64,000 bases of DNA from the NCBI RefSeq assembly GCF_004362515.1, contig NZ_SNXU01000001.1:2418001-2482000 (forward strand), given 5' to 3'. Source of the DNA: Actinokineospora alba (GTDB lineage Bacteria; Actinomycetota; Actinomycetes; Mycobacteriales; Pseudonocardiaceae). A program made the position numbers and the translations under genes. The notes beneath the pieces were generated by a model. That model saw nothing but the letters and a program-made list of their open reading frames with translations. It was not told the origin of the DNA and did not search any database. Shown here piece after piece: positions 8,497-17,055 of this stretch (position 1 is its first letter; the number at the start of each line of letters is the position of its first letter).

Positions 8497-10266
8497 ATGG
8501 CCAACCTGGTCAACCTGGAGAACGTCAGCAAGAGCTTTGGCGTCCGACCCCTGCTCGACGAGGTGTCCCTGGGCGTCGGCCAAGGTGACCGGATCGGCGT
8601 CGTCGGGCTCAACGGCGGCGGCAAGACCACGCTGCTCGAGGTGCTGGCCGGGATCGAACCGGCCGACTCCGGCCGGGTCAGCCGGGTCCGTGACCTGCGG
8701 ATGGCCGTGGTCACCCAGCGCACCGAGCTGCCGAAGGACTCGACCGTGCGGCACGCGGTCCTCGAACCCCTGGGCATCACCGAGGAACACCAGTGGGCGG
8801 CCGACCCGCGCGCCCGCTCGATCCTCGAAGGCCTGGAGATCACCACGCTGGGCTTCGACAGCCCGGTCGACACCATGTCCGGTGGCGAGCGGCGCCGCGT
8901 CGCGCTGGCCGCGACCCTGGTGCAGGAGCTGGACCTGGTCATCCTCGACGAGCCGACCAACCACCTCGACGTCGAGGGTGTGCGCTGGCTCGCCGACCAC
9001 CTGATCAGCCGGGGCACCGCGCTGGTGGTCGTCACCCACGACCGGTGGTTCCTCGACACGGTCTGCACGCGCACGTGGGAAGTCGTCAACGGCAAGGTCG
9101 AGCAGTACGAGGGCGGCTACGCGGACTGGATCTACGCCCGCGCCGAGCGCGGCAGGCTCGCCGACACCATCGAGGAGAAGCGCCGCAACCTCGCCCGCAA
9201 GGAACTGGCGTGGCTGCGCCGCGGCGCCCCCGCGCGCACGTCGAAGCCGCGCTACCGGATCGAGGCCGCCGAGGCGCTGATCTCCGACGTCCCGCCGCCG
9301 CGCGACAGCGTCGAGCTGCTGGCCTTCGCCAAGCGCAGGCTCGGCCGCACGGTGCTGGAGCTGGAGGACGTGTCCATCGCGGCGGGGGACAAGCCGATCC
9401 TCGACCACGAGACCTACCGCATCGGCCCGGGCGACCGGGTCGGTCTGGTCGGCGTCAACGGCTCCGGCAAGACGACACTGTTGCGCCTGCTCGCGGGCGA
9501 CTCCGAGCCGTCGACGGGCAAGCGCGTCCAGGGGCAGACCGTGCGCCTCGCGCACCTGACCCAGGAACTGCGTGAGCTGCCGCCCGAGCAGCGGGTCCTG
9601 GAGGCGATCGAGGAGGTCGCCCGCCGGGTGACCCTCGGCAAGCAGGACCTGTCGGCCTCGCAGCTGGCGGAGCGCTTCGGTTTCCCGGCGAACAAGCAGT
9701 GGACGCCGGTCGGGGATCTGTCCGGCGGCGAGCGGCGCAGGCTGCAGCTGGCCCGGCTGCTGATGGCCGAGCCGAACGTGCTGCTCCTCGACGAGCCGAC
9801 GAACGACCTCGACATCGACACCCTGCAGCAGCTCGAAGACCTGCTCGACTCGTGGCCGGGCACCATGGTGGTCGTCTCCCACGACCGGTACCTGGTCGAA
9901 CGCGTCTGCGACTCGGTCGTCGCCCTGTTCGGCGACGGCAAGATCACCCCGCTGATCGGCGGCATCGAGGAGTACCTGAAGATCCGCACGGCCGCGATCG
10001 CCGCCGCGGTGCCCGTCAAGACCGGTGGCGGCGCCGCGACGAAGTCGAGCGCGACCGAGCGGCGAGCGGCGCAGAAGGAGCTGGCGAAGCTCGAACGCCA
10101 GATGCAGACGCTGACCACCAAGGAGAAGAAGCTCCACGCGGCGCTGGCGGAGGCCGCCACCGAGCCGACCAAGCTGCTCGAACTCGACGCTGAGCTGCGC
10201 AAGGTCGTCGCGGACAAAGAAGAGGTCGAACTCCGGTGGATGGAAGTCGCTGAACTCGCCGAGTAG
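8497..10266 (+). CDS. ABC-F family ATPase (Uup/EttA-like)
   Basis: 589 aa with two soluble ABC domains and no membrane segments. Walker A motifs are GLNGGGKTT (about 38-46) and GVNGSGKTT (about 315-323). The signatures are MSGGERRR (about 127) and LSGGERRR (about 408), and Walker B reads LVILDEPTNHLD and VLLLDEPTNDLD. A linker of charged helices joins them, and the C-terminus (about 515-589) is a Lys/Glu-rich coiled coil as in Uup. ABC-F proteins act at the ribosomal E site or in translation quality control; some give antibiotic resistance by ribosome protection, but nothing here marks this as a resistance type. It is followed closely by the acyl ligase gene. Confidence 0.93.
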   Translation: MANLVNLENVSKSFGVRPLLDEVSLGVGQGDRIGVVGLNGGGKTTLLEVLAGIEPADSGRVSRVRDLRMAVVTQRTELPKDSTVRHAVLEPLGITEEHQWAADPRARSILEGLEITTLGFDSPVDTMSGGERRRVALAATLVQELDLVILDEPTNHLDVEGVRWLADHLISRGTALVVVTHDRWFLDTVCTRTWEVVNGKVEQYEGGYADWIYARAERGRLADTIEEKRRNLARKELAWLRRGAPARTSKPRYRIEAAEALISDVPPPRDSVELLAFAKRRLGRTVLELEDVSIAAGDKPILDHETYRIGPGDRVGLVGVNGSGKTTLLRLLAGDSEPSTGKRVQGQTVRLAHLTQELRELPPEQRVLEAIEEVARRVTLGKQDLSASQLAERFGFPANKQWTPVGDLSGGERRRLQLARLLMAEPNVLLLDEPTNDLDIDTLQQLEDLLDSWPGTMVVVSHDRYLVERVCDSVVALFGDGKITPLIGGIEEYLKIRTAAIAAAVPVKTGGGAATKSSATERRAAQKELAKLERQMQTLTTKEKKLHAALAEAATEPTKLLELDAELRKVVADKEEVELRWMEVAELAE

Positions 10267-10285
10267 GGCAACTAATGTTCAGGTC

Positions 10286-11941
10286 ATGAGTCGGTTCGTT
10301 GACATGCTTGTGGCCACCGCGACGACCCGCGGCGCGGCACGGGGAATCACCACCGGGGAGCCCAAGGCGCCCGTTCGGCACACGTGGGGCGAGGTGCACG
10401 AGCGGGCCCGGCGGATGGCGGGCGGGCTCGTCGCGGGTGGCCTGGCCAAGCACGGCGCCGTCGCGGTGCTCGCGGCCGAGCCGGTGACCATCGCGCCCGC
10501 CGTGCAGGCCGTGTGGCTGGCTGGCGGCAGCGTCACCATGCTGCACCAGCCCACCCCGCGCACCGACCTCGCCGAATGGGCCGAGGACACCGTGCGGGTG
10601 CTGGCGATGATCGGCTCCAAGCTGGTCCTGCTCGGCTCGCCGTTCGACGCGGTCGCGCCGGTGCTCGACCAGCACGGCATCGGGTACTTGCGGCTGGAGG
10701 ACCTCGACGGCGAACCGCTGTCCGAGGTTGTTTCGGTCGACGAGGACGCCCCCGCGCTGCTGCAGCTCACCAGCGGCTCGACGGCTGAGCCGAAGGCGGT
10801 GCGGATCACCCACGGCAACCTGTTCGCGAACCTGACCTCGATGGCCGAGGCGTCGGCGCTCGACGTCGACAACGACATCATGGTGTCGTGGCTGCCGCTG
10901 TTCCACGACATGGGGATGGTCGGCTTCCTGACCGTGCCGATGACGGTGGGCCTGGAACTGGTGAAGGTCACCCCGGTCGACTTCCTGACCGGGCCGCTGC
11001 TGTGGGCCGACCTGATCTCGCGCCACCGCGGCACGATCACCGCCGCCCCCAACTTCGCCTACGCCCTGCTCGGCCGCCGACTGTCCGGTGTGGACGAAGA
11101 GGGCAAGTACGACCTGTCGTCGCTTCGCCTGGCGCTCAACGGAGCGGAGCCGATCGACGAGAAGGCGGTGCTGGCGTTCACCGACGCGGGCGCCCGCTTC
11201 GGCCTGCGTCCCGAGTGTGTGTTCCCGGCCTACGGCATGGCCGAGGCGACCCTCGCGGTCTCCTTCGCGCCGCTACTCGGCGGGTTGACCTTGGACTACA
11301 TCGACGCGGAGCAGTTGGAAGCGGAAAACCGTGCGGTGCCAGTGGAACCGGGCCCCGACGCCCGCTCGTTCGCCATCCTCGGCAAGCCCCTGCGCGGCAT
11401 CGAAGCCTCGATCGTCGACGACGACGGCAAGGTCCTCGGCGAGCGCGAGGTCGGCGAGATCCGCCTGCGTGGGGAGGCCGTCACCCCGGGATACCTGACG
11501 GTCGACGGTCCACTCGCGACCCAGGACGCCGACGGCTGGCTCGACACCGGCGACCTCGGGTACATAGTGGACGGACAGATCGTGATCTGCGGCAGGCGCA
11601 AGGACGTCATCATCCTGGCGGGCCGCAACATCTACCCGACAGACATCGAACGCGCCGCGGCGTCGGTCGAGGGCGTCCGCGCGGGCAACGCGGTGGCGGT
11701 CCGCATCGACGCGGGCAGCAGGCGTGAACGGTTCGCGGTGGTGGTGGAGTCCAAGCACGCGGGGGACGCGGAGCAGGAGAAGCGGCTGCGCAAGGAAGTC
11801 GGCGCCCGGGTCTTCGAGTCGGTCAACGCCCGCCCGGTGGCGGTCGCCGTCCTCCCGCCCGGCACCCTGCCCAAAACCCCCTCAGGCAAACTCCGCCGCG
11901 CCGCCGCGGGCGAACAACTGGCCGCCACCCTGCAGTCCTGA
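10286..11941 (+). CDS. Fatty acyl-AMP ligase / acyl-CoA synthetase (Pks16-like)
   Basis: A 551-aa ANL-superfamily adenylating enzyme. The P-loop motif LLQLTSGSTAEPKAV lies near 155-169. PAYGMAEATLAV (about 313) and DGWLDTGDLGYI (about 415) are present, together with the C-terminal hinge GRRKDVIILAGRNIYP and the catalytic-Lys region LPKTPSGKLRR (Lys near 538). It activates a fatty acid with ATP and may pass it to CoA or a carrier protein. Its position beside pth corresponds to Rv1013 (pks16), an acyl ligase despite its name. No polyketide synthase is next to it, so the acceptor is unknown. Confidence 0.92.
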   Translation: MSRFVDMLVATATTRGAARGITTGEPKAPVRHTWGEVHERARRMAGGLVAGGLAKHGAVAVLAAEPVTIAPAVQAVWLAGGSVTMLHQPTPRTDLAEWAEDTVRVLAMIGSKLVLLGSPFDAVAPVLDQHGIGYLRLEDLDGEPLSEVVSVDEDAPALLQLTSGSTAEPKAVRITHGNLFANLTSMAEASALDVDNDIMVSWLPLFHDMGMVGFLTVPMTVGLELVKVTPVDFLTGPLLWADLISRHRGTITAAPNFAYALLGRRLSGVDEEGKYDLSSLRLALNGAEPIDEKAVLAFTDAGARFGLRPECVFPAYGMAEATLAVSFAPLLGGLTLDYIDAEQLEAENRAVPVEPGPDARSFAILGKPLRGIEASIVDDDGKVLGEREVGEIRLRGEAVTPGYLTVDGPLATQDADGWLDTGDLGYIVDGQIVICGRRKDVIILAGRNIYPTDIERAAASVEGVRAGNAVAVRIDAGSRRERFAVVVESKHAGDAEQEKRLRKEVGARVFESVNARPVAVAVLPPGTLPKTPSGKLRRAAAGEQLAATLQS

Positions 11942-11949
11942 CTCCGCGC

Positions 11950-12534
11950 TCACCTATGCGGGGTGGGCCGGTAGCTGAGTTCCTGGATGCGGCCGTCGAG
12001 CGTCCGGCTCTCGATCAGCTCGAGGTCGAAGTCGGCCGCACCATGGAAGACCGGTTCCACCCCGGTGCGACCGGTGATCACCGGGAAGATCGTCAACTGG
12101 ACTCGGTCGACCAGCCCGGCGGCCATCAGCGCCCGGTTCATCGACAGGCTGCCGTGCGAGCGCAGCGGCACGTCGGACTCCTCCTTGAGCCGGGCGACGA
12201 CGTCGACGGCATCACCGGGCACGAGGGTCGCGTCCGGCCAGTCGAGCGGTGCCTCGAGTGTCGTCGACACCACCGTCGTCGGCAGGTTCCGCATGCGGGT
12301 GTTCACCGGGTCGGTCACCTCGGACTCAGCGGTGCTCGGGCCCAGGAACCGCACGAACTGCCGAAAGGTGTTGGCCCCGAGGACCAGCCGCTGCTCCTGG
12401 CTGTACAGGGCGAAGCGGCGGTCGAGGAACTCCGGGCCTTGCTTGCCCCAGTAGCCGCCCCAGTCGCCGTCGCTGTTGTACGAGGCGTAGCCGTCGAGGC
12501 TGGAAAAGACGTCGAAGGTGTAGGTGGCGGTCAC
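11950..12534 (-). CDS. RibD C-terminal / dihydrofolate reductase-like protein
   Basis: 194 aa, GTG start at 12534 with GAGGAG upstream. The N-terminus TFDVFSSLDGYASY is typical of the RibD_C/DHFR-like reductase family common in actinobacteria. A Gly/Trp-rich segment and a RLVLGANTFRQF stretch follow, then a conserved SLSMNRALMAAGLVD segment and IFPVITGRTGVEPVF. Members bind NADPH, but most have no assigned substrate, and it is not the housekeeping FolA. It converges on the acyl ligase gene with an 8-bp gap and is probably single. Confidence 0.88.
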   Translation of the reverse strand: MTATYTFDVFSSLDGYASYNSDGDWGGYWGKQGPEFLDRRFALYSQEQRLVLGANTFRQFVRFLGPSTAESEVTDPVNTRMRNLPTTVVSTTLEAPLDWPDATLVPGDAVDVVARLKEESDVPLRSHGSLSMNRALMAAGLVDRVQLTIFPVITGRTGVEPVFHGAADFDLELIESRTLDGRIQELSYRPTPHR

Positions 12535-12650
12535 GATGCTCTCCTCACGTGCTGTTCGACCGGCCGCGCCGGTCTCTCAACCAGGCAACGAAGAGGTCGG
12601 CACGATTTCGACACCGCGGCCAAGAAAATCTCAGGACTTACCGCCCACAG

Positions 12651-13382
12651 TCAGGATTCGCGGTGGCGGAGTTCCTTGGTCCAGGCGGCGATGAGGGCGT
12701 CGACGGCGGCCGGGTCGTAGCCGTGGCCTGCGAAGAACGTCAGGTTCAGCCGGGTGTTCGCGATCTCCGCCGACGTGGGCCTGCCGTCGTACTTCGTGGC
12801 CGCGTGGGCGAGGGCCCGGGCGAGCCGCTCGACCTCTCCGGGCCGGTAGCCGCGGATACCGGGCGGCGCGGGCGGCAACGGCAGGAAGATGGTCTGCCCA
12901 TCGGTCACACGCTCGTCCACCGCGTCATGCGGTGTGGGCGGTTGAGCGGCCGGACGAGCGGGGACCTGCGGGCGGCCGGGCGCCGAGGTCTGCCCCGGCG
13001 CGTGCCGCACGGCGGGCATGGGACGCATGGGCGCCGAACTCTGGCCAGGAGCGCGGGCGGCCGGAGTGGCCTGGGCGGGCCTGGAGGCGACCGGGAGGAT
13101 TTCCTCCGTGTTGTGCGGCTCCGGCTCGTCGCGCTCGTCCATCTCGGTGGCGACCATGTCCAGGAACGCGTCGACCTGGTCTTCGTTGTACCCGCGCTTC
13201 ACCAGGGGAGCGGCGTCGAACACCACCCGGCGGACCTCCGCTGAGCTCAGCGTCCCCTTGCCCGCCAGCGCGGCTTCGACGAGGTCGAGGAAGTCGTCGA
13301 CCTGGTCTTCGTGGTAGCCGCGCTTGCCGAAGGGGGCCTTGTCGAAGGTGACGGCCCGCACGGCCTCAGGGGTCAGCGACAT
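12651..13382 (-). CDS. DivIVA-domain protein with four GY-type repeats
   Basis: About 243 aa. Two N-terminal DivIVA-type units (VTFDKAPFGKRGYHEDQVDD and VVFDAAPLVKRGYNEDQVDA, starting about residues 12 and 51) are followed by a Pro/Ala/Arg-rich linker (about 85-150). Two further units share the GY...V/D...L...A pattern (GIRGYRPGEVERLARAL and GHGYDPAAVDALIAAW). There is no long coiled coil as in Wag31/DivIVA. DivIVA domains bind curved membrane at poles and septa; a scaffold or localisation role is inferred. ATG 13382 was preferred to ATG 13385 for spacing from GGAG. It sits directly downstream of pth and may be its operon partner. Confidence 0.85.
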   Translation of the reverse strand: MSLTPEAVRAVTFDKAPFGKRGYHEDQVDDFLDLVEAALAGKGTLSSAEVRRVVFDAAPLVKRGYNEDQVDAFLDMVATEMDERDEPEPHNTEEILPVASRPAQATPAARAPGQSSAPMRPMPAVRHAPGQTSAPGRPQVPARPAAQPPTPHDAVDERVTDGQTIFLPLPPAPPGIRGYRPGEVERLARALAHAATKYDGRPTSAEIANTRLNLTFFAGHGYDPAAVDALIAAWTKELRHRES

Positions 13383-13394
13383 CATCAGCTCCAG

Positions 13395-13970
13395 TCAGGA
13401 TGCGTGAAAGGCGTTCTGCGCGGCTTCGAGACCCTGGGCGACCAGGGCCTCCACCGCGTCGGCGCAGCGGTCGATCTCGAACGCCAGCTCCTTGCGCTCC
13501 GCCGCGGCGAAGTCGCGCAGGACGTAGTCCGCGGGATCCATCCGACCGGGTGGCCTGCCGATGCCGAACCGCACCCGGTGGTATTCCTTGCTGCCCAAGG
13601 ACTTGGTGATCGACCGGAGTCCGTTGTGGCCGTTCTCGCCACCGCCGAGCTTGAGCCGGACCGTGCCGAAGGGCAGGTCGAGCTCGTCGTGGATGACGAT
13701 CAGGTTTTCCTGTGGCGCCTTGTAGAACTTCGCCGTGCCGACGACCGCGCCACCGGAGAGGTTCATGTACGAGCGTGGCTTGGCGAGCACCACCCGGGTG
13801 CCCGCGAGCCGCCCCTCCAGCACGTCGGCGCCGGACTTGTGTGCCTTGAACTTGCCGCCCACCCGCGCCGCCAGTTCGTCGGCGACGAGAAATCCGATGT
13901 TGTGCCGATTGCCCGCGTACTGCGGGCCGGGGTTGCCCAACCCCACGACGATCATCGGTGCGTCGGTCAT
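13395..13970 (-). CDS. pth: Peptidyl-tRNA hydrolase
   Basis: 191 aa, the usual length. It releases peptides from stalled peptidyl-tRNA. Catalytic His23 is in NRHNIGF, with Asn12 in GLGNPG, and the other family blocks SYMNLSGG, VIHDELDLPFG (catalytic Asp) and GGENGHNGLRSI are all intact. ATG 13970 has AGGAGCTGAG ahead of it. It lies downstream of rplY with a terminator between the two, as in mycobacteria (Rv1014c-Rv1015c). Confidence 0.97.
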   Translation of the reverse strand: MTDAPMIVVGLGNPGPQYAGNRHNIGFLVADELAARVGGKFKAHKSGADVLEGRLAGTRVVLAKPRSYMNLSGGAVVGTAKFYKAPQENLIVIHDELDLPFGTVRLKLGGGENGHNGLRSITKSLGSKEYHRVRFGIGRPPGRMDPADYVLRDFAAAERKELAFEIDRCADAVEALVAQGLEAAQNAFHAS

Positions 13971-13989
13971 CTCAGCTCCTGTAAATCAC

Positions 13990-14028
13990 CGATGCCCCGG
14001 ACCAGCGAACGACTGGGCCGGGGCATCG
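13990..14028 (-). terminator. Hairpin between rplY and pth
   Basis: An 11-bp stem (13990-14000 with 14018-14028) whose loop contains a further CCAG/CTGG pairing. It lies just after the rplY stop on the minus strand. There is no strong T-run, so read-through into pth is likely. Confidence 0.65.
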
Positions 14029-14045
14029 GAAGATGATGCAGGGAC

Positions 14046-14666
14046 TCAGCCCTCGGAGCCGTTCTCGCCCTCGGTGGACTCGGCCGCCGGGGCCTCGCCA
14101 CCCTCGGAGTCCATCTGCTCGGCGGTCGGAGCGGCGTTCACCGCGACGACGAGCGCCTCCGGGTCGGTGACCAGGGTCGCGCCCGCGGGCAGGGGGATCT
14201 GACCGGCCTGGATCTGGGTGCCGATCTTCGCGCCCGCGATGGAGAACTCGATGCCCTCGGGGATGTGCAGGGCCTCGACCTCGATCTGCAGGGTCGACAG
14301 GTCGTGGGTCAGCAGCGAGCCGATCTCGGCGTCGCCGGTCAGCGTCAGCGGGACGTCGACGGTGACCTTCTCGCCGCTCTTGACGAGCAGCAGGTCGACG
14401 TGCTCGATGTAGTTCTTGAGCGGGTGCGTGGTGACCGTCTTGGTCAGCGCCAGCTCGATGCCGTTGCCGATGTTGAGGGTCAGCACCGCGTTGCTGCCGT
14501 GCTCACGCACGACGCGAGCGAACTCCAGCGCGGGCAGCGCCAGGTGCTTGGGGTCGGAACCGTGTCCATAGAGCACGGCGGGGATCTTGCCGGCGCGGCG
14601 GGTGCGGCGCGCTGCGCCTTTGCCGAATTCCGTGCGCTGCTCGGCAGCCAGACGTACCTCGGACAC
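14046..14666 (-). CDS. rplY: 50S ribosomal protein L25/general stress protein Ctc
   Basis: 206 aa with the two-domain L25/TL5 (CTC) layout: an N-terminal 5S rRNA-binding domain (EVRLAAEQRTEFGKGAARR... to about residue 95) and a C-terminal beta domain, ending in an acidic tail rich in Glu and Ser. The GTG start at 14666 was chosen because AAGGAG lies 9 nt upstream; an in-frame ATG at 14690 has no ribosome-binding site. Ctc proteins bind 5S rRNA in the large subunit and are often stress-induced. It is the first gene of a minus-strand pair with pth. Confidence 0.95.
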   Translation of the reverse strand: MSEVRLAAEQRTEFGKGAARRTRRAGKIPAVLYGHGSDPKHLALPALEFARVVREHGSNAVLTLNIGNGIELALTKTVTTHPLKNYIEHVDLLLVKSGEKVTVDVPLTLTGDAEIGSLLTHDLSTLQIEVEALHIPEGIEFSIAGAKIGTQIQAGQIPLPAGATLVTDPEALVVAVNAAPTAEQMDSEGGEAPAAESTEGENGSEG

Positions 14667-14874
14667 GGTGGTGCTCTCCTTGCTGATCATGCGGCGGGGG
14701 CGCGACTTCTCAGTCGGGGCGGCAGCCTGCGGCAGCGGGTGCGGAGAGCGTGAATACACGTACGGTTGGAAACCGCCACGTCGATCACGCCAGGCGCGAA
14801 AGCCCGCCTCGCCGAGGCAACCCGGATAGTTTACGCACGACGTGGACACCCGGCGAACCGGGGGCCACAACCGC

Positions 14875-15990
14875 CTATCGGCCGCTCTCCACGGCGGCGT
14901 CCCGATGGGCCACTTCAGGGCCGGTGTCGACGCCCGCGCGGGTGTCGGCGACCCGCAGGCCGGCGATCACCCCGGAGAGCCCGCGGTGGTCGCGCGGCCG
15001 CCACGCCATGACCCCGCTGACGAGCAGGAGAAGCGTGCCCAGGCCGCTCCAGGGGGTCGCGGTGAGGATGAAGTACCCGCCGGAGCCGACCAGGAAGCGC
15101 ACGAGGATTCGGCCCACGGAGGGCTTCGCGCCGTCCGGTCCGAGCGGTCGCAGCAGCACCGCCCGCTGCCCCAGGGTGGCGCCGTCGCCGAGGAGCGGGA
15201 CCAGCAGCAGGACGACGGCGACGGGCACCGCGGTGCCGAGCACCCAGGCGGGCGGCGCCTGCCGATCGAGCAGCTCCTGCGACACCAGGATGGCGACCAC
15301 CTGCAGCAGTCCGCCGAGGATGACAACCGCCACGAGGTCGAGCAGCATCCCGAAGAGCCTGCGGCGGGTGGTGACCGGCCGCGGCACGTCCGGCGCCTGC
15401 CTGACCCGCCTTCGCGGCACGGCCCGCAGCACGGGGGCGAGCAGGTAGCCGATGGCGCCGCCCGCGGTGTTCGCGAGGAGGTCGTCGACGTCGAAGAGCC
15501 GGTACGGGCACCCGAACAGGCCCCAGACGGCGGTCAGCTGGGTGAACTCGATGAACAGCGACACCACGGCGGCGCTGCCGACCACGGTGACCGGGCCCCG
15601 CCGGAACAGCACCCTGCCGAACATCCCCAACGGGACGAACAGGGCGACGTTGAAGACGAACTGCTGCACCGCCGGGTTGTGCAGGGTCGCCCGGATACCG
15701 CTGCCGACCTGGTCGGCGCGGATGTCGCGGAGGAACTGCAGCGGCCGCAGCTGCGGGTGGTCGACCGCGTGCGCGGCGCACCACGCGGCCGTGGTGTCGG
15801 GGACGGGCAGCAGCGTGTAGGTCCACAAGGCGAGCGCGTAAACCAACAAGCCGAACGCGAGGAACGCGTGTCCGAGGCCGAATTCCCCGCGCCGCCGATA
15901 GCTCCACGCCACGTAAGGCAGCACCAGCAGGAACGCCAGGACCGTCCCGCCAAGGAAGGCGAGGATCGCGGAGAGCTGAGGATCGGTCAC
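14875..15990 (-). CDS. VanZ-RDD fusion membrane protein
   Basis: 371 aa with about eight hydrophobic segments. The N-terminal part resembles VanZ: a YTLLPVPD motif, NVALFVPLGMFGRVLF, and SLFIEFTQL followed by RLFDVDDLLANTAGGAIGYLL. A charged linker leads to an RDD-type domain (RRRLFGMLLDLVAVVILGG, ending in LGQRAVLLRPLG). VanZ homologues in glycopeptide-resistance clusters lower teicoplanin susceptibility, but most are of unknown function, and no van genes are nearby. The GTG start at 15990 has no strong ribosome-binding site. It occupies the place of lpqT in the mycobacterial order. Confidence 0.87.
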   Translation of the reverse strand: MTDPQLSAILAFLGGTVLAFLLVLPYVAWSYRRRGEFGLGHAFLAFGLLVYALALWTYTLLPVPDTTAAWCAAHAVDHPQLRPLQFLRDIRADQVGSGIRATLHNPAVQQFVFNVALFVPLGMFGRVLFRRGPVTVVGSAAVVSLFIEFTQLTAVWGLFGCPYRLFDVDDLLANTAGGAIGYLLAPVLRAVPRRRVRQAPDVPRPVTTRRRLFGMLLDLVAVVILGGLLQVVAILVSQELLDRQAPPAWVLGTAVPVAVVLLLVPLLGDGATLGQRAVLLRPLGPDGAKPSVGRILVRFLVGSGGYFILTATPWSGLGTLLLLVSGVMAWRPRDHRGLSGVIAGLRVADTRAGVDTGPEVAHRDAAVESGR

Positions 15991-16029
15991 CCGGCGTAAC
16001 TTAATCGCCGGATCTGGAAACCGCCTGTC

Positions 16030-16069
16030 GTGCGGGCGGGCTCAGGTCCTGGACCTGGCCCGCCCGCAC
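16030..16069 (-). terminator. Long hairpin terminator after prs
   Basis: A 12-bp outer stem (16030-16041 with 16058-16069) is continued by a 7-bp inner stem (16043-16049 with 16051-16057). It begins 5 bp after the prs stop and separates glmU-prs from the VanZ gene. Confidence 0.85.
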
Positions 16070-16074
16070 GCGGG

Positions 16075-17055
16075 TCAGGCGTCGCCGTCGAACAGGGACG
16101 TGACCGAGCCGTCCTCGAAGACCTGCTGGATGGCCCGGGCGAGCAGCGGCGCGATCGACAGCACCGTCATCTGCGGGTAGCGCTTCTCGTCCGGGATCGG
16201 CAGCGTGTTGGTGAAGATGATCTCCTTCGCCCCGCACTCCGACAGCCGCTCGCGGGCCGGGCCCGACAGCACGCCGTGGGTGGCGGCGATGACGACGTCG
16301 GCGGCGCCCTCGTCGAGGAGCTGGCTGACCGCCTTGGCGATCGTGCCGCCGGTGTCGACCATGTCGTCGATCACCACGCACAGCCTGCCCTCGACCTCAC
16401 CGACCACGCGGTTGGCCACGACCTCGTTGGGCCGCAGCGGGTCGCGGGTCTTGTGGATGAACGCGATCGGCGTGCCGCCCAGGTCGTCGGCCCACTTCTC
16501 GGCCAGCTTGGTGCGGCCCGCGTCCGGCGAGACCACGGTGATGTTCGACGCCGGGTAGTTCTCCTTGATGTAGCGCGAAAGGAGCGTCTGCCCGAAGAGG
16601 TGGTCGACCGGGCCGTCGAAGAAGCCCTGGATCTGCGCGGTGTGCAGGTCGACCGTCATGATCCGGTCGGCGCCCGCGGTCTTGAACAGGTCGGCGATCA
16701 GGCGCGCGGAGATCGGCTCGCGGCCCTTGTGCTTCTTGTCCTGCCGGGCGTACGGGTAGAACGGCATGATCACGGTGATCCGCTTGGCGCTCGCCCGCTT
16801 GAGCGCGTCGACCATGATCAGCTGTTCCATGACCCACTGGTTGATCGGCGCGCAGGCGCTCTGCATCACGAAGGCGTCGCAGCCGCGGACCGACTCCTCG
16901 AACCGGACGAAGATCTCGCCGTTGGCGAAGTCGTAGGCCGACTGCGGGGTGATCGTCGTGTTGAGGTGCTTGGCCACCTCTTCGGCGAGCTCGGGGTGGG
17001 CTCGGCCGGAGAACAGCATGAGGTTCTTCTTCGGGACCCCGGATTTGGTGCTCAT
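16075..17055 (-). CDS. prs: Ribose-phosphate pyrophosphokinase
   Basis: 326 aa; makes PRPP from ribose 5-phosphate and ATP for nucleotide, His and Trp synthesis and, in actinobacteria, arabinan precursors. It shows the N-terminal FSGRAHPELA, the substrate loop with PYARQDKKHKGREPIS, the metal/ATP site VDLHTAQIQGFFD, the flexible-loop region and the PRPP-binding motif VVIDDMVDTGGTI. ATG 17055 overlaps the glmU stop by 4 nt (ATGA), so the two are translationally coupled, as in many bacteria. Confidence 0.97.
   Translation of the reverse strand: MSTKSGVPKKNLMLFSGRAHPELAEEVAKHLNTTITPQSAYDFANGEIFVRFEESVRGCDAFVMQSACAPINQWVMEQLIMVDALKRASAKRITVIMPFYPYARQDKKHKGREPISARLIADLFKTAGADRIMTVDLHTAQIQGFFDGPVDHLFGQTLLSRYIKENYPASNITVVSPDAGRTKLAEKWADDLGGTPIAFIHKTRDPLRPNEVVANRVVGEVEGRLCVVIDDMVDTGGTIAKAVSQLLDEGAADVVIAATHGVLSGPARERLSECGAKEIIFTNTLPIPDEKRYPQMTVLSIAPLLARAIQQVFEDGSVTSLFDGDA

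Noticed and set aside
8308..10137. Long N-terminal extension of the small lipoprotein, opposite the ABC-F gene
   Set aside because: The lipoprotein signal and GGGAGGTGA show the start at 8307; the extension is the antisense of ABC-F.
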